Source of the DNA: UBA4738 sp002413305
GTDB lineage: Bacteria > Actinomycetota > UBA4738
Assembly: GCA_036847185.1 (NCBI GenBank)
Contig: DAIUAM010000001.1
Location: 1-64,000 of the forward strand
Direction: 5' to 3'
DNA: 64,000 nucleotides
Positions 26,521 through 34,528 of the stretch are shown here, piece by piece (the first letter of the stretch is position 1; the number at the start of each line of letters is the position of its first letter). The notes under the pieces are model-generated. The model ran no database searches. It saw only the letters and a list, made by a program, of their open reading frames with translations, and was not told the origin of the DNA. A program made the position numbers and the translations under genes.

Positions 26521-26741
26521 AGCCGACCGGCTCCATGGTCAGAGGGCCAGCGGACCAGCCTTCAATCGGGAGCGCATCTCCTCCACCGGCCGAACCCCGA
26601 TGGCGAAGCGCACGGATCCCCAACCCTACCGGCGATGGGCATGTCGACCGGGTTCCGCCGACGAGGGGCTCCCGCGTCCGCTCTCCCATCGTGGACAATA
26701 GAAGGGCCGAAGGCCGGGCCGGGCGAAGGAGGGAGCCAGCC

Positions 26742-28127
26742 ATGCGCGTGATGGACACGTTCCTCGACGCGGTCGGGGACACACCGCTCGTTCGACTGCA
26801 CGCGGTCACGCGCGGGGTCAAGCCCACCATCCTGGCCAAGCTCGAGATGCTCAACCCCGGTGGCAGCGTGAAGGACCGCATCGGCCTCCGGATGATCGAA
26901 GCCGCAGAGCGCGAGGGGCGCCTGAAGCCGGGCGGGACGATCGTCGAGCCGACCTCCGGCAACACCGGGCACGGGCTGGCCATCGCCGCGGCGATCAAGG
27001 GCTACAAGTGCATCTTCGTCATGCCCGACAAGATGTCGCAGGAGAAGGTGGCGCTCCTTCGCGCGTACGGCGCCGAGGTGGTCATCACCCCCACCGCGGT
27101 CGCGCCGGAGAGCCCGGAGTCCTACTACCGTGTGGCGGACCGTCTCACCGAGGAGATCCCCGGGGCTTTCCAGCCGAACCAGTACTTCAACCAGGAGAAC
27201 CCGAAAGCGCACTACGAGACCACCGGTCCCGAGATCTGGGAACAGACCGAGGGGAAGCTGGACGTGCTGGTGGTCGGCGTGGGGACGGGCGGGACGATCA
27301 GTGGCACCGCTCGATACCTCAAGGAGCGGAATCCGTCGATCTCGGTGGTCGGTGCCGACCCGGAGGGCTCGCTGTTCAGCGCCCAGGCGGGCGAGCGGGC
27401 GCACCCCTACCTCACGGAAGGGATCGGTGAGGACTTCTGGCCGGAGACGTTCGATCCCTCTGTGGTCGACCGCTACGTGCGGGTCAGCGACCGGGATTCG
27501 TTCCTCACCGCCCGAGCCATCACCCGCCAGGAAGGGATCCTGGTCGGCGGCTCGAGCGGGACCGCGATGTTCGCCGCCCTCACCGTGGCCCGCGAACTCG
27601 ACGCGGACGCGCTCATCGTCGTGCTGTTCCCAGACACCGGCCGCAACTACCTCTCGAAGCTGTACTCCGATTCGTGGCTGCTCCAGTACGGCTTCCTGGA
27701 CCGTCCCGAGGTCGTCCGGGTCGAAGAGGTCCTGTCGGCGAAGCACGGCGAGACTCCCACGCTGGTCGGGGTCGGCGCGCACGACAAGGTGCGCCAAGCC
27801 ATCGACCGGCTGCAGGAGTTCGGCATCTCGCAAGCGCCCGTTACCCGCGATGACTCGCACGAGGTAAGCGCGTTCGTCGGTTCGATCCGCGAACGGACGC
27901 TGCTCGATCGCATCTTCCGCGACCCCGACTCGCTGCAGGCCGACGTGGCCGAGGTCATGGCGCCGCCCTTCCCGATGGTCGAGTTCGACGATCCGCTGGA
28001 GACCGCGTTCGCCGAGCTGCAGCATTCGTCCGCGGTGATCGTGGCGAAACACGGCGAGGCGCTGGGCATCCTCACCCGGTCCGACCTCCTGGAGTTCCTG
28101 GCCCACGGCGAACGGTCGCGGGCGTAG
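26742..28127 (+). CDS. cbs: Cystathionine beta-synthase with C-terminal CBS domains
   Basis: 461 residues. PLP enzyme fold type II: LNPGGSVKDRIG holds the PLP lysine, EPTSGNTGHGLA and the glycine loop GVGTGGTISGTARYLKE bind cofactor phosphate, and VGGSSGTA follows. Residues ~335-455 are two CBS regulatory domains. It condenses serine with homocysteine to cystathionine; the tandem with a cystathionine gamma-synthase/lyase supports reverse transsulfuration. GAAGGAGGG precedes the ATG. First gene of a three-gene set; downstream spacings are 6 bp each. Confidence 0.92.
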   Translation: MRVMDTFLDAVGDTPLVRLHAVTRGVKPTILAKLEMLNPGGSVKDRIGLRMIEAAEREGRLKPGGTIVEPTSGNTGHGLAIAAAIKGYKCIFVMPDKMSQEKVALLRAYGAEVVITPTAVAPESPESYYRVADRLTEEIPGAFQPNQYFNQENPKAHYETTGPEIWEQTEGKLDVLVVGVGTGGTISGTARYLKERNPSISVVGADPEGSLFSAQAGERAHPYLTEGIGEDFWPETFDPSVVDRYVRVSDRDSFLTARAITRQEGILVGGSSGTAMFAALTVARELDADALIVVLFPDTGRNYLSKLYSDSWLLQYGFLDRPEVVRVEEVLSAKHGETPTLVGVGAHDKVRQAIDRLQEFGISQAPVTRDDSHEVSAFVGSIRERTLLDRIFRDPDSLQADVAEVMAPPFPMVEFDDPLETAFAELQHSSAVIVAKHGEALGILTRSDLLEFLAHGERSRA

Positions 28128-28133
28128 CCTCCG

Positions 28134-29024
28134 GTGGCTTCGGTCCTCGGCGTCGACGTCTCGCTCGGACGCGGCCACGACGTGGTCTTGCTCGAAGACG
28201 CCACCGTCAAGGAGATGTGGAGCGGGGTCGGCAAGGACGGCCTGCGGAGGCTGCTCGAGGAACTTCAGCCCGCCGCGGTCGGGATCGACGCGCCCTCCCG
28301 GCCGGGCCTGGGCCTGCTGCGGGAGGAAGCCGAACGCGCGAAGCTGACCGTGCCTCCGGTCCCCGGCAAGCACCTGGCTCGTCGGGTCGCAGAGTATGAG
28401 CTCAGCCGCCGGGGGATCGGTTCGCACCAAACGCACTACGACGAGACGCGGCTCTTCTCATGGATGACGGCCGGGTTCGAAGCATTCGACGCGGCGCGAC
28501 AGGCGGGCTATCCGACGTATCCGATGGACGCGGTGGCCGCCCAGAACGCGGCGTTCGAGGTCTTCCCGTACGCGTCGTACGTGACGCTGGCCGGGTGCAT
28601 CTCTCCGGGACGGAAGTTCCGTCTCGAATGGCGCCGCCAGGTGCTGGCCGAAGCGGGGGTGCGCGGCGTGCCGGAGGATGCCTCGATCGACACGGTGGAT
28701 GCGACATGCGCAGCGCTGACGGCCGAGCGCTTCCTGCAAGGGCGGGGTTCAGCCCTCGGGGATCCTCGGGAGGGGGTCGTGGTGCTCCCCGTGGCGGCCG
28801 CCGCAGAGCACTACCGTCGGTGCGCCCCTCCCGGCGGCCGCCCCGTCCACCCCGCCGAGAAGCCCCTCCGGCTCTGCGAGTGCGGCTGCGGCACGACGGT
28901 TCGGAGCCGCTTCGTCCCCGGCCACGCCGCGCGGCTGAAGGCGCACCTGACCGAGCAGGTCCGGGTCGGGGAGCACGCCCGGACCGAACTGCTGCGGCTC
29001 GGCTGGACCCGACCGAAGGAGTAG
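28134..29024 (+). CDS. DUF429 (RNase H-like) protein with a C-terminal cysteine cluster
   Basis: 296 residues, GTG start. DUF429 features: VLGVDVSLGRGHDVV at the start (acidic residue in the first strand of an RNase H-like fold), VGIDAPSRPG, YDETRLFSWMTAGFEAF, FEVFPYASYVTL and SIDTVDATCAALTAERFLQG. After residue ~240 comes an extra segment, LCECGCGTTVRSRFVPGHAARLKAHL, with three closely spaced cysteines and histidines that could bind zinc. The family has no settled function. It lies between the two transsulfuration genes with 6-bp gaps, so it is co-transcribed. Confidence 0.8.
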   Translation: MASVLGVDVSLGRGHDVVLLEDATVKEMWSGVGKDGLRRLLEELQPAAVGIDAPSRPGLGLLREEAERAKLTVPPVPGKHLARRVAEYELSRRGIGSHQTHYDETRLFSWMTAGFEAFDAARQAGYPTYPMDAVAAQNAAFEVFPYASYVTLAGCISPGRKFRLEWRRQVLAEAGVRGVPEDASIDTVDATCAALTAERFLQGRGSALGDPREGVVVLPVAAAAEHYRRCAPPGGRPVHPAEKPLRLCECGCGTTVRSRFVPGHAARLKAHLTEQVRVGEHARTELLRLGWTRPKE

Positions 29025-29030
29025 CCAAAC

Positions 29031-30158
29031 GTGGAGTTCGAAACGAAGGCCATCCACGCTGGGCAGGAGCCGGAGCCCGCGTATGGCTCGGTGAACGTGC
29101 CGATCTACCAGACCTCGACGTATGCCCAGGAGGCGGTCGGCAAGCACCGCGGCTACGACTACGCTCGGACCGGCAACCCCACGCGCACGGCGCTCCAAGC
29201 GGCGCTGGCGGCGCTAGAGGACGGCGAGGGCGCACTCTGCTTCTCCTCGGGCATGGCCGCCGAGTCCACGTTCTTCTACCTGCTGAAGCCCGGCGACCAC
29301 ATCGTGGTGGGCAACGACGTCTACGGCGGGACGTACCGGCTGATCGCCCGGGTCCTGGAACCGGCCATGGGCCTGCGGTTCGACACCGTGGATCTCACGG
29401 ATCTCGACGCGCTGCGGGCGGCCGTGCGCGACGAGACCCGGGTGGTGTGGTGCGAGACCCCGACCAACCCCCTCCTCCAGGTGGTCGACATCCACGCGGT
29501 CGCCGACATCGCCCATCAGGCCGGCGCATGGTGCGTGGTCGACAACACGTTCGCTTCGCCCTACCTCCAGCGGCCGCTCGCGATGGGCGCGGACGCGGTG
29601 GTGCACTCTGCGACGAAATATCTCGGCGGGCACTCCGACGTGGTGGGTGGGGCGATCGTGGCGAACGACCCGGACATGCTCGAACGCCTGGCCTTCCTCC
29701 AGAACGCGGCCGGCGCGGTGCCCGGCCCGCTGGACTGCTTCCTGGTCCTGCGCGGGCTGAAGACGCTGGCCGTGCGCATGGACCGCCATTGCCGGAACGC
29801 CGAAGCGGTCGCCGGGTTCCTGGCCGGTCATCCGAAGATTCAGCGGGTTCACTATCCGGGCCTCGCGCAGCACCCCGGCCACGCGCTGGCCGCGAGGCAG
29901 ATGCGGGCGTTCGGCGGGATGGTGTCCTTCGAGACGGAGGACGAAGAGACCGCGCTGGAGGTGTGCCGCTCGACCCGCCTGTTCTTCCTTGCGGAGTCGC
30001 TCGGTGGCGTCGAATCGCTGATCGAGCATCCCGGACGGATGACCCACGCCAGCGTGGCCGGTTCGGACCTCGAGGTGCCCTCCAACCTGGTCAGGCTGAG
30101 CGTGGGCATCGAACACCATGACGACCTGCTGGAAGACCTTCGCCAGGCGCTGGGCTGA
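29031..30158 (+). CDS. metB: Cystathionine gamma-synthase / gamma-lyase (PLP)
   Basis: 375 residues, GTG start after GAAGGAG. Cys/Met metabolism PLP enzyme: YDYARTGNPTRTALQAALA, FSSGMAAEST, VVWCETPTNPLLQVVDI, CVVDNTFASPYLQ and the PLP lysine in VVHSATKYLGGHSDVVGG; near the end, GVESLIEHPGRMTHAS. Family members either make cystathionine from O-acyl-homoserine or split it to cysteine; sequence alone does not separate these. Pairing with cystathionine beta-synthase favours the lyase direction. Confidence 0.9.
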   Translation: MEFETKAIHAGQEPEPAYGSVNVPIYQTSTYAQEAVGKHRGYDYARTGNPTRTALQAALAALEDGEGALCFSSGMAAESTFFYLLKPGDHIVVGNDVYGGTYRLIARVLEPAMGLRFDTVDLTDLDALRAAVRDETRVVWCETPTNPLLQVVDIHAVADIAHQAGAWCVVDNTFASPYLQRPLAMGADAVVHSATKYLGGHSDVVGGAIVANDPDMLERLAFLQNAAGAVPGPLDCFLVLRGLKTLAVRMDRHCRNAEAVAGFLAGHPKIQRVHYPGLAQHPGHALAARQMRAFGGMVSFETEDEETALEVCRSTRLFFLAESLGGVESLIEHPGRMTHASVAGSDLEVPSNLVRLSVGIEHHDDLLEDLRQALG

Positions 30159-30213
30159 CCCTGAGAACAAACGGCCGGACCGACAGCCGCCTACCGGTCG
30201 GGATGGGCGATGC

Positions 30214-30378
30214 TCAAGCCTTCGGGCGCTTGAGGTAGGCCACCAGCGACACACCGCCTGCGGGCGTCGGCTGCGACACCACGTTCACCAGCTCCCATCC
30301 GTCTTCGCCGAAACTGTTCAGGATCTCCCCCGGGTTGTGGGGTAGGAGTGGCGCGACGAAGTACTCCCACTTCTGCAT
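30214..30378 (-). CDS. Small DUF4177-like protein
   Basis: 54 residues. Starts MQKWEYFVAPLL, has GEDGWELVNVV in the middle and ends VAYLKRPKA: the pattern of DUF4177 proteins (W-E-Y at the start, GxxGWELV, then a strand ending in KRP). A good Shine-Dalgarno, GGAGGTG, sits 7 nt before the ATG. It is 23 bp downstream of the Nudix gene, same strand, so probably co-transcribed. The function of the family is unknown. Confidence 0.75.
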   Translation of the reverse strand: MQKWEYFVAPLLPHNPGEILNSFGEDGWELVNVVSQPTPAGGVSLVAYLKRPKA

Positions 30379-30401
30379 GGCTCACACCTCCAGTCGTTGG
30401 T

Positions 30402-31010
30402 TCACGAGGTCCGGCTCCGCGGTTCCAGAAGTTCGATCAGCGAGCGCAGGATCCGGCCAGTCGCCCCCCAGATCACGTACCCGTCCATGTCGTAGACGAA
30501 CGTCCGGAACCGCTGCCCTTCGTGCTCGAACTCCTCCTCGGTCCCCCTCGCGATCAGCTCGCGGAGCGGGAACTCCAGCACACGAGCGATCTCGGCGGCG
30601 TTCGGCGTGAAGCGCGGGTCCACCGTGACCCACCCAACGAACGGCAGGATCAGGATCCCGCTGACGTGGGTGTGGACCGGCGGGAGGGTGCCGAGCAGCT
30701 CCACGTCCTGGACGCGAAGGCCGAGCTCCTCCCGTGCCTCGCGGAGCGCCGCGGCCTCCGGCGGTTCGCCCTCGTCGACCAGGCCGCCGGGGAACGAGAT
30801 CTCGCCGGCATGGCGGGACATGGTGTCGGTGCGCTCGGTGAACACCATCCGGGGCTCTCGGCCGGACGCCAGGATGGGGGCCAGCACCGCGGCCGGGACC
30901 GTGTCGGGCGGGTACCCGTCCAAGGCCGCGGGGCCGTGGCCGGCGGCCGGGCCGAGCACGCCGAGCAGGGTCGAACGCAGAACGTCGGAGGATCGGTCGT
31001 CCGGATACAT
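30402..31010 (-). CDS. Nudix hydrolase, CoA pyrophosphatase-like
   Basis: 202 residues. A complete Nudix box GGLVDEGEPPEAAALREAREELGL lies at ~85-108. Just before it is FTERTDTMSRHAGEISFPGG, the NuCoA-type sequence (LTxRSxxLxxHxGQxxFPGG) of CoA diphosphatases such as NudL. The likely substrate is therefore CoA or its derivatives; other nucleotide diphosphates are possible. Start at the ATG at 31010 just upstream of conserved sequence; the frame stays open to 31370 but overlaps the RidA gene there. Upstream of the DUF4177-like gene. Confidence 0.87.
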   Translation of the reverse strand: MYPDDRSSDVLRSTLLGVLGPAAGHGPAALDGYPPDTVPAAVLAPILASGREPRMVFTERTDTMSRHAGEISFPGGLVDEGEPPEAAALREAREELGLRVQDVELLGTLPPVHTHVSGILILPFVGWVTVDPRFTPNAAEIARVLEFPLRELIARGTEEEFEHEGQRFRTFVYDMDGYVIWGATGRILRSLIELLEPRSRTS

Positions 31011-31091
31011 TGGTCGAAGCCATCGTACCGGGGCTCCGCGACGAGCCCCCAAGGAGTCGTGCGGCGCGGCTCTGAACGGGAGGTTGGGTCC

Positions 31092-31481
31092 ATGGAGCGG
31101 AGACGGATCAGCGCCAATAGGCCCTGGGAGCGCATCGTCGGGTACTCGCGCGCGGTTCGGGTCGGGAACGTGATCGAGGTCAGCGGGACCGCGCCCGCCG
31201 ACGTCCAAGGACGGGTCCTCGCACCGGGCGACGTCTACGGCCAGGCCCGGGAGGCCCTGCGGATCATAGGGGAGGCGCTCGGTGAGGCGGGCGCGTCGTT
31301 CGAGGATGTGGTTCGAACCCGCATCCTGCTGGCCGACGCCTCGCAGTGGGAGGCCGCCGGCCGGGCCCACGGCGAGGTGTTCGCCGATATCCGGCCCGCC
31401 AACACAACCATCGGCGTGAGCGGGTTCGTGGACCCCGAGATCCTCGTGGAGATCGAGGCCACGGCGATCGTCGACGGCTGA
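31092..31481 (+). CDS. RidA-family (enamine/imine deaminase-like) protein
   Basis: 129 residues. YjgF/YER057c/UK114 fold: YSRAVRVGNVIEVSGTAP at the start, then AREALRIIGEALGEAGASFEDVVRTRILLAD and a conserved ending PANTTIGVSGFVDPEILVEIEATAIV. The final arginine and glutamate positions of true RidA (R-x-x-x-x and VEIE) are partly present. Typical members hydrolyse reactive enamines from PLP enzymes; divergent ones have other roles. GGGAGG lies before the ATG. It is divergent from the Nudix gene with an 81-bp gap. Confidence 0.85.
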   Translation: MERRRISANRPWERIVGYSRAVRVGNVIEVSGTAPADVQGRVLAPGDVYGQAREALRIIGEALGEAGASFEDVVRTRILLADASQWEAAGRAHGEVFADIRPANTTIGVSGFVDPEILVEIEATAIVDG

Positions 31482-31494
31482 CGGCCTTCGGCCG
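31482..31494 (+). terminator. Short GC hairpin after ridA-like gene
   Basis: CGGCC-TTC-GGCCG directly after the stop codon, with no T-run. It may be a weak terminator separating the RidA-like gene from the next gene. Confidence 0.3.
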
Positions 31495-31503
31495 AGCCCG
31501 CCG

Positions 31504-31509
31504 TAGAAT
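31504..31509 (+). promoter_or_regulatory. Candidate -10 element (TAGAAT) overlapping the HesB-type gene start
   Basis: TAGAAT ends 7 nt before the GTG at 31517 and overlaps the ATG at 31508. A -10 box cannot lie inside its own transcript, so if this is the promoter the true, leaderless start would be the GTG at 31517. Confidence 0.5.
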
Positions 31510-31858
31510 GATTGACGTGGAAACGAACACGACCGTGGTGTCGGTGACGGAGCGTGCGGCCGAGAAGGCCATCTCGCTGGCGCACCGCGAGGGCTTCGCC
31601 GAGGCGTTCCTCCGGCTCCGCGTGCTGGCCGGCGGGTGTTCCGGCTTCTCCTACAAGCTCTCGTTCGAGCAGGGGGCGTCCGACGGCGACAACGTCGTCG
31701 AGTCCTTCGGCCTGCGCGTCCTGGTCGATCCGAAGAGCGCGCCCATCGTGTCCGGCTCGACGATCGAGTTCAGCGACGCCCTGCTCGGCGGCGGGTTCAA
31801 GGTGAACAACCCGCAGGCCGTGCAGGAGTGCTCCTGCGGTGAATCCTTCTCGATCTAG
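31508..31858 (+). CDS. HesB/IscA-type iron-sulfur carrier
   Basis: 116 residues. A-type Fe-S carrier with all three cluster cysteines: LAGGCSGFSYKL and, 60-odd residues later, QECSCGESFSI. VTERAAEKAISLA at the start and DALLGGGFKVNNPQAVQ are also standard. It delivers Fe-S clusters to target proteins. The start at 31508 gives MIDVETN; an in-frame GTG at 31517 sits 7 nt after a TAGAAT box and may be the real leaderless start, removing three residues. Convergent with the 225-residue hypothetical gene. Confidence 0.92.
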   Translation: MIDVETNTTVVSVTERAAEKAISLAHREGFAEAFLRLRVLAGGCSGFSYKLSFEQGASDGDNVVESFGLRVLVDPKSAPIVSGSTIEFSDALLGGGFKVNNPQAVQECSCGESFSI

Positions 31859-31879
31859 AGGACGTTCGGCGCGGCGGCT

Positions 31880-32557
31880 TCAGCCGCGGACGTCGACCGG
31901 CGAACCGAGTCCCTTGACCTCCAGAAGCTTGAGCTCCATCTCGGTCCAGGGCGAACGCGTTTCGACCGAACCCAGCGTGGACGTCCACAGGCGTTCCGGG
32001 ACCTCCCGGTCCAGACCCGCGGCGAACAGCCCGTCGAAGGTCGAACCCGCCAGGAAGTCGGACTTCGCGCTGGCCGGGGTGTCGGCTTCGGGCGCCAGTA
32101 GGTCGTAGCCCAAGCGGTCCTCCGCGTAGCCGGGGAGCCACCGCCAGAACCGGGACGGGGCGGCGATCAGGACGGTCGCCTGCTCGACCGCATCCTTCGA
32201 CTTCGCCACCGCCATCTTCACGATGTCCCCGATGACCCCGGTGGCGAATCCCGCGTGGTCCTCACCTCGTGGGTGGACCTGCACCTCGATGGCCAGCTGA
32301 GGGATCTTCGACTTCGCGGCCACCAACACGTCGGTGGGCCTGGCCAGCGAACCGGACTTGCCCAGCACCCCGCCGACGCTGACCAGCTCGGTCCGTCCGA
32401 ACTGCAGTGCGCGCCGGAGCGACGCCGAGAGGTCCGCATCGAACACGAACTTCGCGGTTGGGGCCGAACGCGACGCCAGGCCGAGGTGGTTCATCAGGGC
32501 CTGGACCTCGCCGCCCGCCGCGTACAGGGCAGCCTGGACGGCCTCGGGTTCGAGCAT
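31880..32557 (-). CDS. Hypothetical protein with possible PD-(D/E)xK nuclease-like core
   Basis: 225 residues; I do not recognise a family. The middle reads RPTDVLVAAKSKIPQLAIEVQVHP, followed by a helix GDIVKMAVAKSKDAVEQATVLIAAP. An Asp, then ~12 residues later E-V-Q on a strand and a helix with lysines, is the layout of PD-(D/E)xK enzymes, though the second acidic-x-K is E-x-Q here. The C-terminus (LWTSTLGSVETRSPWTEMELKLLEVKGL) looks globular. Codon use is like the neighbours. It has its own promoter region facing the FrhB-like gene. Confidence 0.6.
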   Translation of the reverse strand: MLEPEAVQAALYAAGGEVQALMNHLGLASRSAPTAKFVFDADLSASLRRALQFGRTELVSVGGVLGKSGSLARPTDVLVAAKSKIPQLAIEVQVHPRGEDHAGFATGVIGDIVKMAVAKSKDAVEQATVLIAAPSRFWRWLPGYAEDRLGYDLLAPEADTPASAKSDFLAGSTFDGLFAAGLDREVPERLWTSTLGSVETRSPWTEMELKLLEVKGLGSPVDVRG

Positions 32558-32688
32558 CGCTAGGCCCCCACCTGGATCCGGCGGGCCATGTCAGGTTCGT
32601 GCACGCGCCGAGAGTAACAACCGGAAGGGTCAGGTGGAAGTATCGCCGCCGGTTGGTTTGGCGAGCCTGTTGCCGCGAGGGCGCCGCC

Positions 32689-32694
32689 TATACT
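32689..32694 (+). promoter_or_regulatory. Candidate -10 element (TATACT), leaderless
   Basis: TATACT ends 6 nt before the ATG at 32701 with no ribosome-binding site between. It is close to consensus and stands out in this base composition. The best upstream hexamer, TTGCCG at 32670, is spaced only 13 bp away. Confidence 0.55.
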
Positions 32695-32700
32695 GGCGCG

Positions 32701-33891
32701 ATGGCGCCTTCGTCGGCCGACAAGACGCAGTGGAAAGACCTCTATGACGAGGTTGTGACCACCGGACTGTGCACCGGATGTTCGGCCTGCGTGGTGGTCT
32801 GCCCCTTCCACGTCCTCGGCTACGAGGACGATAAGCCCGTCCAGCTCCAGCCCGAAGGCCTCGACATCTGCGTGCACGGCGACAAGGGCTGCGACATCTG
32901 CACTCGGGCATGCCCGCGGTTCCGCGAATGGGAGCCCGAGCTCGACCGGATGCTGTTCGGCCGGACCCGCCTGCCCGAGGAGATCATCGGGGTCCACCAG
33001 GACGTGGTGCTGTCGCGTGCCGCCCAGCCCGAGGTGCTCATGACCGGGCAGGACGGGGGGACCGTTTCGGCGCTCCTGATCTGGGGCCTGAGAACCGGGC
33101 GGATCGACGGCGCGGTGACCTCGAAGCTTTCCGACGAGCGGGCGTGGGACGCCGTGCCGGCAGTGGTCACCGACGAACAGGGCGTCCTGGACACGGCAGG
33201 CTCGCGCTACACCTACTCGGCCAACCCCCTGGCCCTGGTCAAGGCCGCGGAGATGGGCCTGTCGAAGGTGGCGCTGGTCGGGATGTCCTGCCAGGCCAGC
33301 GTCACCGGGGCCCTGGAAGCCCGGCGGGTCAACAAGTGGCGCAAGCGGATCGCGTACACGTTCGGCCTGCTGTGCTCCAAGACCTTCACGTACGACGGCC
33401 TGATGGTCGAGATCGCCCAGAAGGAGCTGGGCCTGTCGCTCGACGACGTGATCCGGGTCAACGTGAAGGGCAAGCTCCTGTTCTATACGAAGGACGGCCA
33501 GGAGGTGACCTATCCCCTCAAGGCCTCGCACCGGTTCACCCGGGAGGGGTGCCTGCATTGCCCAGACTTCGCCGCCGAGCACGCCGACATCTCGTTCGGC
33601 GGGCTCGGGCAGAGCGACGGCTGGACGCTCACCATCATCCGAACCGACCGAGGGATGGAGCTCTGGCATGACGCCGTCGAGGCCGGCGTGGTCGAATGGC
33701 GCCCCGGTGCCGACGACCCCGCCGCCCTGGCCCTGATGGACAAGCTCGCTGCCCACTCGCGCAAGCGGTGGCCGGCCGACGGCGAGGTGCCGGCGGGATG
33801 GTCCGTGCCCGGCCTGCTTCCCACCGCACCCGGGCCCGTCGTGTCCCCGAGCCCTCGCGAGCAGCAGACGGTCGAACCGGTCGAACGCTGA
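32701..33891 (+). CDS. FrhB/FpoF-like F420 oxidoreductase iron-sulfur flavoprotein
   Basis: 396 residues. N-terminal ferredoxin-like part with CTGCSACVVVCP and GCDICTRACP (two 4Fe-4S sites). Then the coenzyme F420 hydrogenase/dehydrogenase beta-subunit domains: TGQDGGTVSALLIWGLRTG, GSRYTYSANPLALVKAA, KVALVGMSCQ, and a further cysteine pair in REGCLHCPDFAAEHADISFGGLG. Known relatives move electrons between F420H2, FAD and ferredoxin. It stands alone with no hydrogenase subunits, and fdxA lies 230 bp downstream on the other strand, so ferredoxin is a credible partner (inference). Confidence 0.87.
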   Translation: MAPSSADKTQWKDLYDEVVTTGLCTGCSACVVVCPFHVLGYEDDKPVQLQPEGLDICVHGDKGCDICTRACPRFREWEPELDRMLFGRTRLPEEIIGVHQDVVLSRAAQPEVLMTGQDGGTVSALLIWGLRTGRIDGAVTSKLSDERAWDAVPAVVTDEQGVLDTAGSRYTYSANPLALVKAAEMGLSKVALVGMSCQASVTGALEARRVNKWRKRIAYTFGLLCSKTFTYDGLMVEIAQKELGLSLDDVIRVNVKGKLLFYTKDGQEVTYPLKASHRFTREGCLHCPDFAAEHADISFGGLGQSDGWTLTIIRTDRGMELWHDAVEAGVVEWRPGADDPAALALMDKLAAHSRKRWPADGEVPAGWSVPGLLPTAPGPVVSPSPREQQTVEPVER

Positions 33892-33941
33892 CCGCCCGCC
33901 GTGGACCCCCCGGGCGCGTTCCCCCACCCAGCCAGGATCCG

Positions 33942-34109
33942 ATGGCCGACTTCGTCAAGGCGATCGGCGCGCTGGTCGTCGCCGTCGGCGGGCTGGTCCT
34001 GCTTGTGGCCGGGATCGTGAAGTCACAGATGATCGCGGTGGTGCTGGGAGCGGTCGCGTTCGCCCTGGCAGTCGCGCTGGGCACCTCGCGGGCGATCCGG
34101 AAACGGTAG
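33942..34109 (+). CDS. Small two-helix membrane protein
   Basis: 55 residues. Two hydrophobic helices, residues ~7-26 (IGALVVAVGGLVLLVAGIV) and ~30-47, joined by a KSQ turn and ending in a basic tail RAIRKR. It lies 50 bp after the FrhB-like gene. An AGGA sits 6 nt before the ATG. Its stop and that of fdxA lie in the two arms of a small dyad (34107-34122). No known function; coding status rests on hydrophobic pattern and ribosome site only. Confidence 0.55.
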   Translation: MADFVKAIGALVVAVGGLVLLVAGIVKSQMIAVVLGAVAFALAVALGTSRAIRKR

Positions 34110-34119
34110 GGGAGGGTCC

Positions 34120-34449
34120 CTAGTCGGGGGCGACGAAGGCGGTGACCACCGGGTGGTCCTTGTCGACCGCGCCGACCTGCGCGGCCCCTCCCGGTGAACC
34201 GATCCCGCTCACGGAATCGTTGAAGAACTCCGCGTTGATCGGTGTGTACTGTTTCCACTCCGCCGGGACATCGTCCTCGTAGAAGATGGCGGTCACCGGG
34301 CAAACCGGCTCGCAGGCCCCGCAGTCGACGCACTCGTCGGGCTGGATGTAGAGCATCCGGGCGCCCTCGTAGATGCAGTCCACGGGGCACTCGTCGACGC
34401 AGGCGCGGTCCTTCACATCGATGCAGGGTTCGGCGATCGTGTAGGTCAT
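34120..34449 (-). CDS. fdxA: 7Fe ferredoxin FdxA ([3Fe-4S][4Fe-4S])
   Basis: 109 residues. N-terminal motif DRACVDECPVDCIYEG (first set of cysteines, the 3Fe-4S type with one ligand replaced by spacing), then CVDCGACEPVCPVTAI for the 4Fe-4S cluster. YIQPDECVDC and the ending WKQYTPINAEFF are typical of actinobacterial FdxA. A soluble low-potential electron carrier. Ribosome site GAGGAG before the ATG; a good promoter with an overlapping palindrome lies upstream. Confidence 0.95.
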   Translation of the reverse strand: MTYTIAEPCIDVKDRACVDECPVDCIYEGARMLYIQPDECVDCGACEPVCPVTAIFYEDDVPAEWKQYTPINAEFFNDSVSGIGSPGGAAQVGAVDKDHPVVTAFVAPD

Positions 34450-34466
34450 CGGATTCTCCTCGTTTC

Positions 34467-34513
34467 CACGGTGTCGACCGTGTTTATTCTAGCCGCGCCG
34501 GGCGCGGACGCAA
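34467..34513 (-). promoter_or_regulatory. fdxA promoter with an operator-like palindrome over the start site
   Basis: On the minus strand: -35 TTGCGT (34513-34508), 16 bp, -10 TAGAAT (34491-34486). Starting 3 nt downstream, the palindrome CACGGT-GTCG-ACCGTG (34482-34467) covers the expected transcription start, the place where a repressor would act. The Shine-Dalgarno follows at about 34456. Confidence 0.6.
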
Positions 34514-34528
34514 CCCGGGACCGCCGTT

